Below are positions 1 to 6,170 of a stretch of DNA of 9,252 nt, piece by piece. The DNA is from Actinomycetales bacterium. GTDB taxonomy: Bacteria; Actinomycetota; Actinomycetes; Actinomycetales; BWSM-131. Numbering within the stretch: position 1 is the first letter of the stretch; each line of letters begins with the position of its first letter. The notes beneath the pieces were generated by a model. It worked only from the letters and a program-made list of their open reading frames with translations. It was not told the DNA's origin and searched no databases. A program made the position numbers and the translations under genes. The stretch lies in NCBI GenBank assembly GCA_030149025.1, contig JASBSH010000177.1:1-9252 (forward strand). The letters are read 5' to 3'.

Positions 1-1
1 G

Positions 2-598
2 GCGCTGCTCGAGCGGCTCGCCGGCGCCACCTCGCAGATCCGGGTTCGAGGGTCGTTCGCGTTGCTGCTGGTGTTCGCCACCCTAGCCGAGCGGCTGGGG
101 CTCGAGGTCATCCTCGGTGCCTTCATCGCCGGTGCCATCATCTCCGCGCTGTCGGTTGCGCGGGAGCACCCGCTCTTCCAGGTGAAGATCGACGCCACCG
201 GGTACGGCTTCTTCGTGCCCGTCTTCTTCATCATCACCGGCGCCCGGCTCGACGTGCCGGCGCTGCTCGCGAGCCCCGAGGCGCTCACGCTCGTCCCGAT
301 CCTGCTTGTCGCCGTTTTCGCGGTCAAGCTGCCCTCGGCGTGGCTCTTCCGCCGACTTCGCTACGGCCGACGCGAGTGCTTCGCCGCCGGTGCCCTGTTG
401 TCGGCACAGCTCACGCTCACGATCGCCGGCGTCGAGATCGGCAAGTCGCTCCGTCTGATCGACGAAGCGCTCGGATCGGCGTTGGTGATCGTCGCCGTGC
501 TCAGCATCCTGATCGCACCAGTCGCCTTCTCGCGTCTTCTCCCGGCAGGGTCAGACGAGACGGCAGGGTCAGACGAGACGAGTGGGCGGACGGCGTAG
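2..598 (+). CDS. Cation:proton antiporter, CPA2/Kef type (3' part only)
   Basis: The last 198 residues of a membrane antiporter; the gene begins before the window and its frame is open from base 2. The visible part is almost entirely hydrophobic helices broken by short charged loops, with the segment LEVILGAFIAGAIIS near residues 35-50, then FFVPVFFIITGARLD. These are characteristic of the Na+/H+ and K+/H+ exchanger fold (Kef/CPA2), in which the broken helices form the ion path. By family knowledge it exchanges a monovalent cation for protons across the inner membrane; which cation cannot be read here. The C-terminus is a short hydrophilic tail with no TrkA-N/RCK nucleotide-binding domain, so this is a membrane-domain-only member. 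The tail contains an exact duplication of six residues (AGSDET twice). It ends 42 bases from the stop of the convergent ccr gene. Confidence 0.85.
   Translation, partial: ALLERLAGATSQIRVRGSFALLLVFATLAERLGLEVILGAFIAGAIISALSVAREHPLFQVKIDATGYGFFVPVFFIITGARLDVPALLASPEALTLVPILLVAVFAVKLPSAWLFRRLRYGRRECFAAGALLSAQLTLTIAGVEIGKSLRLIDEALGSALVIVAVLSILIAPVAFSRLLPAGSDETAGSDETSGRTA
543..578 (+). repeat. 18-bp perfect tandem repeat in the antiporter tail
   Basis: The unit CGGCAGGGTCAGACGAGA occurs twice back to back (543-560 and 561-578) and the next two bases (CG) continue the match. The length is a multiple of three, so the frame is kept and the hexapeptide AGSDET is duplicated just before the stop codon. 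This looks like a recent slippage duplication in an unconstrained tail. Confidence 0.9.
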
Positions 599-640
599 CG
601 GCGCGTGGAGAATTGCCGCCGTCGGACACGGCAGAGGACG

Positions 641-1987
641 TCAGACGTCACGGAAACGGTTGATCAGATCCTCGAACCGCGCTCGCTTCTCGGGGTCACG
701 TATGCCCAAGCCCTCCTGTGGCGCCAGGCAGAGCACGCCGACCTTGCCCTGGTGCAGGTTGCGGTGGACGTCGCAGGCGGCCTGGCCGATCTCTTCGAGC
801 GGGTACGCCTTCGACAGGGTCGGGTGGATCAGGCCGCGGTTGATGAGGTCGTTGGCCTCCCACGCCTCGCGGTAGTTGGCGAAGTGGGAGCCGACGATGC
901 GCTTGAGGTTCATCCACAGGTACCGGTTGTCGTACTCGTGCATGAACCCGGACGTCGACGCGCAGGTCACGATCGTGCCGCCCGTGCGGGCGGCGAACAC
1001 CCTGGCGCCGAACGTCTCACGACCCGGGTGCTCGAAGACGATGTCCACGTCACGGCCGCCGGTGAGCTCGCGGATCCGGGTGCCGAAGCGGCGCCACTCC
1101 TTCGGGTCCTGCGTGGTCTCGTCCTTCCAGAACTTGAACCCCTCCGCCCGCCGGTCGATGACCAGCTCGGCGCCCATGCTGCGGCAGAGCTGCGCCTTGT
1201 CCTCGCTGGAGACCACGCAGACCGGTGTCGCGCCGGCAGCGAGAGCCATCTGCGTCGCGTAGGAGCCGAGACCGCCGGATGCTCCCCAGATCAGCACGGT
1301 GTCGCCGAGCTTGAGCGCCGCGCCGTTCTTGGAGATGAGCTGGCGGTAGGCGGTGGAGTTCACCAGGCCGGGTGCCGCCGCTTCCTCCCAGGTGAGGTGC
1401 CGCGGCTTGGGCATCAGCTGGTTCGACTTGACCAGCGCGATCTCGGCCAGGCCGCCGAAGTTCGTCTCGAAGCCCCAGATGCGCTGCTCGGGGTCGAGCA
1501 TGGTGTCGGCGTGGCCGTCGGGGTGCTCGAGCTCCACCGACAGGCAGTGCGCCACGACCTCGTCGCCGGGCTTCCAGGCGTTAACGCCGGGACCCGTGCG
1601 CAGCACCACGCCGGCGAGGTCGGAGCCCACGATGTGGTACGGCAGGTCGTGGCGGGCGTTGACGGGTGATGTGCGCCCGTAGCGCTCGAGGAAGCCGAAC
1701 GTCGACACCGGCTCGAAGATCGAGGTCCAGACGGTGTTGTAGTTGATGGCGCTGGCCATGACGGCGACGAGCGCCTCACCGGGAGCGAGCTCCGGGGTCG
1801 GCACGTCCTCGACGTGCAGGCTCTTGCGGGGGTCCTTGTCCTTGCTCGCCAGCCCCTCGAACATGTCGACCTCGTCCTTGTGGACGGTGACGGCCCTGTA
1901 GTGGTCGGGGACTTCGGCGGCGGCGACCGCCTCTGGGTCAGGGCCGTTCGGCCCGTCGGCGGGGATCAGGTCGAGGATGTGCTGCAC
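641..1987 (-). CDS. ccr: Crotonyl-CoA carboxylase/reductase
   Basis: A 448-aa medium-chain dehydrogenase/reductase that, by family knowledge, uses NADPH and CO2 to convert crotonyl-CoA to ethylmalonyl-CoA in the cytosol. It is the signature enzyme of the ethylmalonyl-CoA pathway and a supplier of polyketide extender units. The length matches the family (about 450 aa). The four CO2-pocket residues described for the Kitasatospora setae enzyme (N81, F170, E171, H365) all appear here at a constant offset of +3: N84 (INYNTVW), F173-E174 (GFETNFGG) and H368 (GSHFANYRE). The cofactor-binding loop is GASGGLGSYA at 235-244. The start is GTG at 1987, preceded by a perfect AGGAGG five bases upstream; the ATG further upstream at about 2015 is out of frame. 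The gene lies 147 bp downstream of the epimerase on the same strand, far enough for its own promoter. It contains only the Ccr domain. The identification is secure. Confidence 0.97.
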   Translation of the reverse strand: MQHILDLIPADGPNGPDPEAVAAAEVPDHYRAVTVHKDEVDMFEGLASKDKDPRKSLHVEDVPTPELAPGEALVAVMASAINYNTVWTSIFEPVSTFGFLERYGRTSPVNARHDLPYHIVGSDLAGVVLRTGPGVNAWKPGDEVVAHCLSVELEHPDGHADTMLDPEQRIWGFETNFGGLAEIALVKSNQLMPKPRHLTWEEAAAPGLVNSTAYRQLISKNGAALKLGDTVLIWGASGGLGSYATQMALAAGATPVCVVSSEDKAQLCRSMGAELVIDRRAEGFKFWKDETTQDPKEWRRFGTRIRELTGGRDVDIVFEHPGRETFGARVFAARTGGTIVTCASTSGFMHEYDNRYLWMNLKRIVGSHFANYREAWEANDLINRGLIHPTLSKAYPLEEIGQAACDVHRNLHQGKVGVLCLAPQEGLGIRDPEKRARFEDLINRFRDV

Positions 1988-1992
1988 GGCGG

Positions 1993-1998
1993 CCTCCT
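1993..1998 (-). promoter_or_regulatory. Ribosome binding site of ccr (decides a GTG start)
   Basis: On the minus strand AGGAGG stands five bases before GTG 1987-1985. It fixes the start at this GTG, because the nearby upstream ATG is not in frame with ccr. Confidence 0.8.
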
Positions 1999-2029
1999 GG
2001 CGTCGTCGTGTCCATGAGCTTGGGCCGGG

Positions 2030-2035
2030 ACGCTA
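2030..2035 (-). promoter_or_regulatory. Candidate -10 box for ccr
   Basis: TAGCGT on the minus strand fits the actinobacterial TANNNT -10 pattern. It would start a transcript with a leader of roughly 35 bases that includes the ccr Shine-Dalgarno. No convincing -35 element is seen at the usual distance, so this is only a candidate for a ccr promoter separate from the epimerase promoter. Confidence 0.3.
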
Positions 2036-2081
2036 CTGCCCAGTATCAGCCGGCGCGACAGGTGCGAGTGGTGACAACGCT

Positions 2082-2132
2082 CACGTGGCCGCGCCCCATC
2101 CGGGATGGTGCGCGGTCACGTGCGGTGCGCGG
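2082..2132. promoter_or_regulatory. Candidate operator region upstream of ccr: two CACGTG palindromes and 9-bp direct repeats
   Basis: CACGTG occurs at 2082-2087 and 2117-2122, each time preceded by T, exactly 35 bp apart. The second copy lies between two exact copies of GGTGCGCGG (2107-2115 and 2124-2132). The block sits in the 147-bp gap between the epimerase stop and the ccr start, 95 to 145 bases before ccr. The sequence shows symmetry suited to a dimeric regulator; which protein, if any, binds is unknown. Confidence 0.3.
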
Positions 2133-2134
2133 CC

Positions 2135-2572
2135 TCAGTGCGAGGCGGCGGGTTCGACGAGCTCGACCAGGACGCCGCGAGCGTCCTTCGGGTGGATGAA
2201 GTTGACACGGCTGCCCGCCGTTCCGCGCTTCGGGCTGTCGTACAGCAGCCGCAGGCCGCGCTCGCGGAGCGTCGCGCTGACCGCCTCGATGTCGTCGACC
2301 CGGTATGCCACCTGCTGGACGCCGGGTCCGCTGCGGTCGAGGAACTTCGCGATCGTCGAGTCCGCTGTGAGAGGCGCGAGGAGCTGGACGCACGAGTGGG
2401 GCGCCTCGGCGGGGCCGACCCCCATCATCGCCTCGCGGACGCCCTGCTCGGAGTTCGTCTCGGTGTGCAGCAGCGTCATGCCGAGGGTGTCGCGGTAGAA
2501 CGCGATGGCGTCATCGAGGTCCGGGACGGCGACCCCGACGTGGTCGATGGCGGTGAAGAGCGTGGTGTCCAT
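2135..2572 (-). CDS. mce: Methylmalonyl-CoA/ethylmalonyl-CoA epimerase
   Basis: A 145-aa vicinal-oxygen-chelate (glyoxalase-fold) enzyme. By family it racemises the alpha carbon of methylmalonyl-CoA, and of ethylmalonyl-CoA, so that the Ccr product can enter the B12-dependent mutases. Two beta-alpha-beta modules are visible, starting at IDHVGVAVPDLDDAIAFYRD (residues 9-28) and VQQVAYRVDDIEAVSATLRE (85-104). Recalling the Propionibacterium enzyme, whose metal ligands are H12, Q65, H91 and E141, the equivalents are H11, Q63, Q87 and E137. The third ligand is therefore Gln instead of His, with the usual HH pair reading QQ. NFIHPKDARGVLVELVEP near the C-terminus is typical of epimerases. The ATG at 2572 has no Shine-Dalgarno; a TACGCT box lies six bases upstream, suggesting a leaderless transcript. 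It lies upstream of ccr on the same strand. The assignment is strong despite the ligand change, which may be normal for an actinobacterial subgroup. Confidence 0.92.
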   Translation of the reverse strand: MDTTLFTAIDHVGVAVPDLDDAIAFYRDTLGMTLLHTETNSEQGVREAMMGVGPAEAPHSCVQLLAPLTADSTIAKFLDRSGPGVQQVAYRVDDIEAVSATLRERGLRLLYDSPKRGTAGSRVNFIHPKDARGVLVELVEPAASH

Positions 2573-2578
2573 GGCGGC

Positions 2579-2607
2579 AGCGTAGGTCGAACCACCGGGA
2601 AGGTCGC
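2579..2607 (-). promoter_or_regulatory. Candidate leaderless promoter of the epimerase gene
   Basis: Reading the minus strand, GCGACC (2607-2602) is followed by a 17-base spacer, TACGCT (2584-2579), six bases and then the ATG at 2572. The -10 matches TANNNT, the -35 shares GAC with TTGACA, and the distance puts the transcript start at the A of the start codon. The absence of a Shine-Dalgarno agrees with leaderless translation, which is common in actinobacteria. Confidence 0.45.
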
Positions 2608-2725
2608 GCCCCCCGCGGCTCGTCCGTGCGGCTTGCCGCCATCACCGCGACGTCGGCCCGCGTGACGGTGAGGAGAGTCAGTATGAACTGGACCACGCTG
2701 GAAGACGGTTGTCGTGCCGCGTCGG

Positions 2726-2731
2726 TAGTGT
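2726..2731 (+). promoter_or_regulatory. Candidate -10 box for the thiolase-meaB transcript
   Basis: TAGTGT fits TANNNT and lies 66 bases before the thiolase ATG, in the 225-bp region separating it from the divergent epimerase. The -35 side is not convincing (TTGTCG occurs only 11 bases upstream), so this is a weak call. Confidence 0.3.
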
Positions 2732-2797
2732 GGGATCACTGCAGCGGGTCGCTCTGCGCACGCGACCCGGACGCCCGCACAACGGTCAGGAGGACCG

Positions 2798-3997
2798 ATG
2801 TCCAGCTCCCGAACCTCCGTCATCGTGGCTGGTGCCCGCACCCCGATGGGTCGCCTGTTGGGCTCGCTGAAGGACTTCTCCGCGGCCGACCTCGGCGGTG
2901 TCGCGATCAAGGGTGCCCTGGAGCGGGCCGGTGTCGCCCCGGACGCCGTCCAGTACGTGATCATGGGGCAGGTGCTCACCGCCGGTGCCGGGCAGATCCC
3001 GGCGCGGCAGGCGGCGGTGAAGGCCGGTATCCCGATGAGCGTGCCGGCGATCAACATCAACAAGGTCTGCCTGTCCGGGCTCAACGCTGTCGCCATGGCC
3101 GACCAGCTGATCCGCGCCGGTGAGTTCGACGTCGTCGTGGCCGGCGGGATGGAGTCCATGACGCAGGCACCGCACCTGCTCGAAAAGTCCCGCGAGGGCT
3201 ACAAGTACGGGGACGTGACGGTCCGGGACCACATGGCGTTCGACGGTCTGTGGGACGCGTTCACCGACCAGGCGATGGGTGGTCTCACCGAGGCCGCGAA
3301 CACCGGGGACCGGCAGTTCAGCCGTGAGGACCAGGACGCGTTCGCAGCTCGCAGCCACCAGCTCGCCGCCCAGGCCTGGAAGAACGGCCTGATGGACGCG
3401 GAGGTCGTACCCGTCGAGATCCCGCAGCGCAAGGGTGACCCGATCCAGTTCAAGGAGGACGAGGGCATCCGGCCCGACACCACGGTGGAGTCGCTGGCCA
3501 AGCTGCGCCCCGCCTTCCGCAAGGACGGCACGATCACCGCGGGGTCGGCGTCCCAGATCTCCGACGGTGCCGCCGCCCTCGTCGTGATGAGCAAGGAGAA
3601 GGCGACCGAGCTGGGTCTGCAGTGGATCGCCGAGATCGGTTCCCACGCCACGGTCGCGGGTCCGGATTCGACGCTTCAGGACCAGCCCGCGAACGCCATC
3701 AACGTCGCCTGCGAGAAGGAAGGCATCACCCCGAACGACCTCGCCGTCATCGAGATCAACGAGGCGTTCGCCGCGGTGGGTCTGGCCAGCACCAAGGCTC
3801 TCGGGGTCGACCCCGAGAAGGTCAACCCCAACGGCGGGGCCATCGCGCTCGGCCACCCGATCGGCATGTCCGGCGCTCGCCTTGCCCTGCACCTCGCCCT
3901 CGAGCTGCAGCGTCGGGGCGGCGGAGTCGGCGTGGCCGCCATGTGCGGCGGCGGTGGCCAGGGTGACGCTCTCGTGCTGCGCGTGCCGTCGGCTTGA
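2798..3997 (+). CDS. Acetyl-CoA C-acetyltransferase (thiolase II)
   Basis: A 399-aa cytosolic thiolase of normal family length. It condenses two acetyl-CoA to acetoacetyl-CoA or cleaves 3-ketoacyl-CoA. All catalytic positions are visible: nucleophile C91 in NKVCLSG, NEAFAAV at 321-327, H353 in GGAIALGHPIGMSGAR, and the base C383 in CGGGGQGDAL. VVAGGMESMTQAPHLL and AGSASQISDGAAAL are further thiolase hallmarks. The ATG is preceded by AGGAGG four bases upstream (2788-2793). It is divergent from the epimerase and followed 34 bp later by meaB, so the pair is probably co-transcribed. The context beside ccr suggests it supplies acetoacetyl-CoA for crotonyl-CoA formation, although a role in beta-oxidation cannot be excluded. 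The sequence looks intact, with coding thirds almost all G or C. Confidence 0.95.
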   Translation: MSSSRTSVIVAGARTPMGRLLGSLKDFSAADLGGVAIKGALERAGVAPDAVQYVIMGQVLTAGAGQIPARQAAVKAGIPMSVPAININKVCLSGLNAVAMADQLIRAGEFDVVVAGGMESMTQAPHLLEKSREGYKYGDVTVRDHMAFDGLWDAFTDQAMGGLTEAANTGDRQFSREDQDAFAARSHQLAAQAWKNGLMDAEVVPVEIPQRKGDPIQFKEDEGIRPDTTVESLAKLRPAFRKDGTITAGSASQISDGAAALVVMSKEKATELGLQWIAEIGSHATVAGPDSTLQDQPANAINVACEKEGITPNDLAVIEINEAFAAVGLASTKALGVDPEKVNPNGGAIALGHPIGMSGARLALHLALELQRRGGGVGVAAMCGGGGQGDALVLRVPSA

Positions 3998-4008
3998 GGG
4001 GGCCCGGT

Positions 4009-4042
4009 TCAGGCATGAGATCCGCTCAGGCATGAGATCCGC
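4009..4042 (+). repeat. 17-bp perfect tandem duplication over the meaB start
   Basis: TCAGGCATGAGATCCGC occurs at 4009-4025 and again at 4026-4042 with no gap. Each copy carries an ATG. Because 17 is not a multiple of three, the two ATGs are in different frames. The first (4015) opens a six-codon reading frame (MRSAQA) whose TGA (4033-4035) overlaps the second ATG (4032-4034) as ATGA. The only purine-rich Shine-Dalgarno-like stretch, GAGGGGG at 3996-4002, is closer to the first ATG. Confidence 0.9.
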
Positions 4043-4997
4043 CGCAGGCGTCCCGGACCTCGTTCGCCAGGCCCGGGACGGGTCGCCCCGTGCCGTCGCG
4101 CGGCTCATCTCCATGGTCGAGGACGTTTCTCCCAGGCTGCGCGAGGTGATGGCCAAGCTGGCGCCGCACTCCGGCAACGCGTGGGTGATCGGGCTGACCG
4201 GGTCGCCTGGCGTGGGCAAGTCAACGTCGACGTCAGCCCTCGTCAAGGCGCTGCGGGCCCGTGACCTGCGGGTCGGCGTCCTGGCCATCGACCCGTCGTC
4301 CCCGTTCTCGGGAGGGGCGCTGCTCGGTGACCGGATCCGGATGCAGGACCACGCGCTGGACCCCGGCGTGTACATCCGGTCGATGGCCAGCCGAGGGCAT
4401 CTCGGTGGGCTCTCCTGGGCGACACCCCAGGCGCTGAGGGTGCTCGACGCCGCCGGATGCGACGTAGTCCTGGTCGAGACGGTCGGCGTGGGCCAGAGCG
4501 AGGTCGAGGTGGCGGGGCTCGCCGACACGACGGTGGTGCTCCTGGCGCCTGGCATGGGCGACGGGATCCAGGCCGCGAAGGCCGGCATCCTCGAGATCGG
4601 CGACGTCTTCGTGGTGAACAAGGCGGACCGCGACGGCGCGGACGCCACCGTGAAGGACCTGCGGAACATGATCTCGCTGGCCGAGCGGCGGCAGCCGGGC
4701 GACTGGCGGCAGCCGGTCGTCAAGACGGTGGCCGCACGCGGTGAGGGCGTCGAGGAGCTGATGGAGGCGCTCGACAAGCACCGGGCCTGGCTCGCCGAGA
4801 GCGGTGAGCTGCGCCGTCGGCGGCTGCGCCGGGCCGCGGACGAGGTAGAGACGATCGCCGTGACGACCTTGCGGGAGCGGATCGGCGACCTGCGGCACGG
4901 CCGCGGGCTCGACGAACTGGCCGAGCGGGTCGTCGCCGGCGACCTCGACCCGTACACCGCGGCCGACCGCCTGGTGGACGCCGTATCCAGCGCCTGA
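4032..4997 (+). CDS. meaB: MeaB-type GTPase, chaperone of methylmalonyl-CoA mutase
   Basis: A 321-aa P-loop GTPase of the SIMIBI class (MeaB/ArgK). By family knowledge it binds B12-dependent acyl-CoA mutases, gates cobalamin loading and protects them from inactivation. Visible motifs are Walker A GSPGVGKST at 57-65, the conserved AIDPSSPFSGGALLGDRIRM segment, ETVGVGQSEVEV (Walker B and switch region), and NKAD, the guanine-specificity motif, in VVNKADRDGAD. The helical C-terminus (from about residue 255) is the usual dimerisation arm. The frame stays open upstream to an ATG at 3882, but that would overlap the thiolase by 116 bp with no family-like residues. ATG 4032 gives an N-terminus resembling known MeaB proteins (VPDLVRQARDGSPRAVARLI). 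The start sits in a 17-bp tandem duplication. The mutase itself is not in the window. Confidence 0.93.
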   Translation: MRSAAGVPDLVRQARDGSPRAVARLISMVEDVSPRLREVMAKLAPHSGNAWVIGLTGSPGVGKSTSTSALVKALRARDLRVGVLAIDPSSPFSGGALLGDRIRMQDHALDPGVYIRSMASRGHLGGLSWATPQALRVLDAAGCDVVLVETVGVGQSEVEVAGLADTTVVLLAPGMGDGIQAAKAGILEIGDVFVVNKADRDGADATVKDLRNMISLAERRQPGDWRQPVVKTVAARGEGVEELMEALDKHRAWLAESGELRRRRLRRAADEVETIAVTTLRERIGDLRHGRGLDELAERVVAGDLDPYTAADRLVDAVSSA

Positions 4998-5022
4998 CTG
5001 GCCTCTGGTGGCGCCGGGTCAG
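4994..5022. terminator. Possible shared bidirectional terminator of meaB and pspAA
   Basis: The two genes converge with only 21 bp between their stop codons. CTGAC at 4994-4998 (holding the meaB TGA) pairs with GTCAG at 5018-5022 (holding the pspAA stop in reverse), and a further GGC/GCC pairing lies inside. The stem is imperfect and there is no T-run on either side, so the call is weak. Confidence 0.3.
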
Positions 5023-5297
5023 CCGGGGATGAGGCCGTCGTCCGCGAGCATCTCGGCGACTTCGGTCATCGTGCTGTCCGATGCCGGCAGGACGGCGGAC
5101 GACGACTCGAGCGAATCGTCCGGTAGCGGCTGACCGACCTCCCGGACGCGGGTCAGCAGAGTGTGCAGGGCGGCTTGGAAGCCCCCCTCGTCCCCGGCCT
5201 CCAGCGCCCTGGAGACGGCTTCGTCCAGCACGTTCAGCTCGTCCACCAGTTCGTCCGGCACTTGCAGCTGGCCCTCGGTCAGGATGCGCACGATCAT
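5019..5297 (-). CDS. pspAA: PspA-associated protein PspAA
   Basis: A 92-aa acidic, soluble protein that I recognise as the PspAA family, found next to pspA in actinobacteria and some other lineages. Family hallmarks seen are the N-terminal MIVRILTEGQ strand, the LDEAVSRALEAGDEGGFQAAL helical stretch, PLPDD near the middle, and the C-terminal DDGLIPG. It has no signal peptide or membrane segment. Its ATG overlaps the pspA stop as ATGA (5297-5294), with GAGGAG just upstream inside the pspA end, so translation is very probably coupled. The molecular function is not established; by association it works with PspA in envelope-stress responses. It ends 21 bp from the convergent meaB stop. Confidence 0.85.
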   Translation of the reverse strand: MIVRILTEGQLQVPDELVDELNVLDEAVSRALEAGDEGGFQAALHTLLTRVREVGQPLPDDSLESSSAVLPASDSTMTEVAEMLADDGLIPG

Positions 5298-6103
5298 GAC
5301 CGCTCCTCGCCGCGGGGCTGTGCAACGTGCTGAGCCGCCGGATCGGAGGCGTCCGGCTGCCCGAGCGGTTCGTCGCCGATGGTGATGGCCTTGCTGCTGG
5401 TGCCGCCCGGCAGCTCGCCGCGGATCCGGGCCAGCTCCAGCTCCACCTCATTCTTGGAGGAGAGCCGGTCCAGCTCGCTCTGGATATCGTCTCGGCCGGT
5501 GCCGGTTGCATCTTCCAGCACGCCGGAGGCCAGCAGCTCGTCGAGCGCTCCGGCCCGGGCCTGCATCTGAGCCGTCTTGTCCTCGGCGCGCTGCATCGCC
5601 AGCCCGACGTCCGACATCTCCTCGCTGATGCCGGAGAACGCCTCGCCGATCCGGGTCTGCGCCTCGGCTGCGGAGTAGGTCGCCTTCATCGTCTCCTTGC
5701 GAACCCGGAAGGCGTCGATCTTCGCCTGCAGGCGCTGTGAGGAGGCGACGAGCTTCTGCTCCTGCAGCTGCAGGGACTTGTGCTGCTCAGCCAGACCGGC
5801 CAGCTGCTGCTGGGCCGCAGAGCGGCGCGCCAGCGCCTCCCGCGCCAGATCTTCGCGGCCCGCTGCGACGGCTTGGACCGCCTGCTCCTGCAGCTTGTCG
5901 GCGGAGGCGGCGAGCTGCTGCGCCTGCAGCTCCAGGCGCTTGCGGCTGGTGGCCACCTCGGCGACTCCGCGACGTACCTGCTGCAGCATCTCGAGCTGCT
6001 TCTCGTAGGAGTAGTCCAGGACCTCGCGCGGGTCCTCGGCGCGGTCGAGCGCCTTGGACGCCTTCGCCTTGAAGATCATCGCCATCCGGCGGCTGATGCT
6101 CAT
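5294..6103 (-). CDS. pspA: PspA/IM30 family membrane-stress protein
   Basis: A 269-aa protein of the PspA/Vipp1/IM30 family, peripheral membrane proteins that bind stressed inner membrane and assemble into large oligomers. The N-terminus (residues 1-24, MSISRRMAMIFKAKASKALD and following) is the amphipathic helix. It is followed by the conserved DPREVLDYSYEKQLEMLQQVRR segment (24-45) and long heptad-rich coiled coils to about residue 190, with many Ala, Gln, Glu and Arg. The last 35-40 residues are polar and probably disordered, as in other actinobacterial homologues. The frame is open to 6313, but ATG 6103 is chosen because it gives the family N-terminus and has AAGGGA five bases upstream. 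It lies 67 bp downstream of the 413-aa gene on the same strand with no TANNNT box in between, so co-transcription is likely. Confidence 0.93.
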   Translation of the reverse strand: MSISRRMAMIFKAKASKALDRAEDPREVLDYSYEKQLEMLQQVRRGVAEVATSRKRLELQAQQLAASADKLQEQAVQAVAAGREDLAREALARRSAAQQQLAGLAEQHKSLQLQEQKLVASSQRLQAKIDAFRVRKETMKATYSAAEAQTRIGEAFSGISEEMSDVGLAMQRAEDKTAQMQARAGALDELLASGVLEDATGTGRDDIQSELDRLSSKNEVELELARIRGELPGGTSSKAITIGDEPLGQPDASDPAAQHVAQPRGEERS

Positions 6104-6170
6104 CGTGGTCCCTTCGACGGTCCGGTGCTGGGTGACGTCCTGCAGGCGTGCGGGGCGGGCATCCCGGCGG

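Noticed and set aside
614..633. A hairpin (TGCCG/CGGCA) between the antiporter and ccr as a terminator
   Set aside because: It has only five base pairs with a ten-base loop and no T-run; too weak to call in GC-rich DNA.
605..1669. A 354-codon plus-strand open frame
   Set aside because: It is antisense to ccr, whose active-site residues are all present; the translation is low-complexity Val/Ala/Gly/Arg with no family features.
2476..3159. A 227-codon minus-strand frame covering the divergent region
   Set aside because: It overlaps the epimerase start and thiolase front, and has a Thr/Pro/Arg-rich composition without motifs.
3882..4031. An upstream in-frame start for meaB at 3882
   Set aside because: It would add 50 residues overlapping the thiolase with no resemblance to MeaB N-termini and no well-placed Shine-Dalgarno.
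2786..4957. A very long (723-codon) open frame on the minus strand
   Set aside because: It lies antisense to the thiolase and meaB, both certain from catalytic motifs. Its translation is rich in Arg, Ser and Pro with no domain, as expected of a shadow in high-GC DNA.
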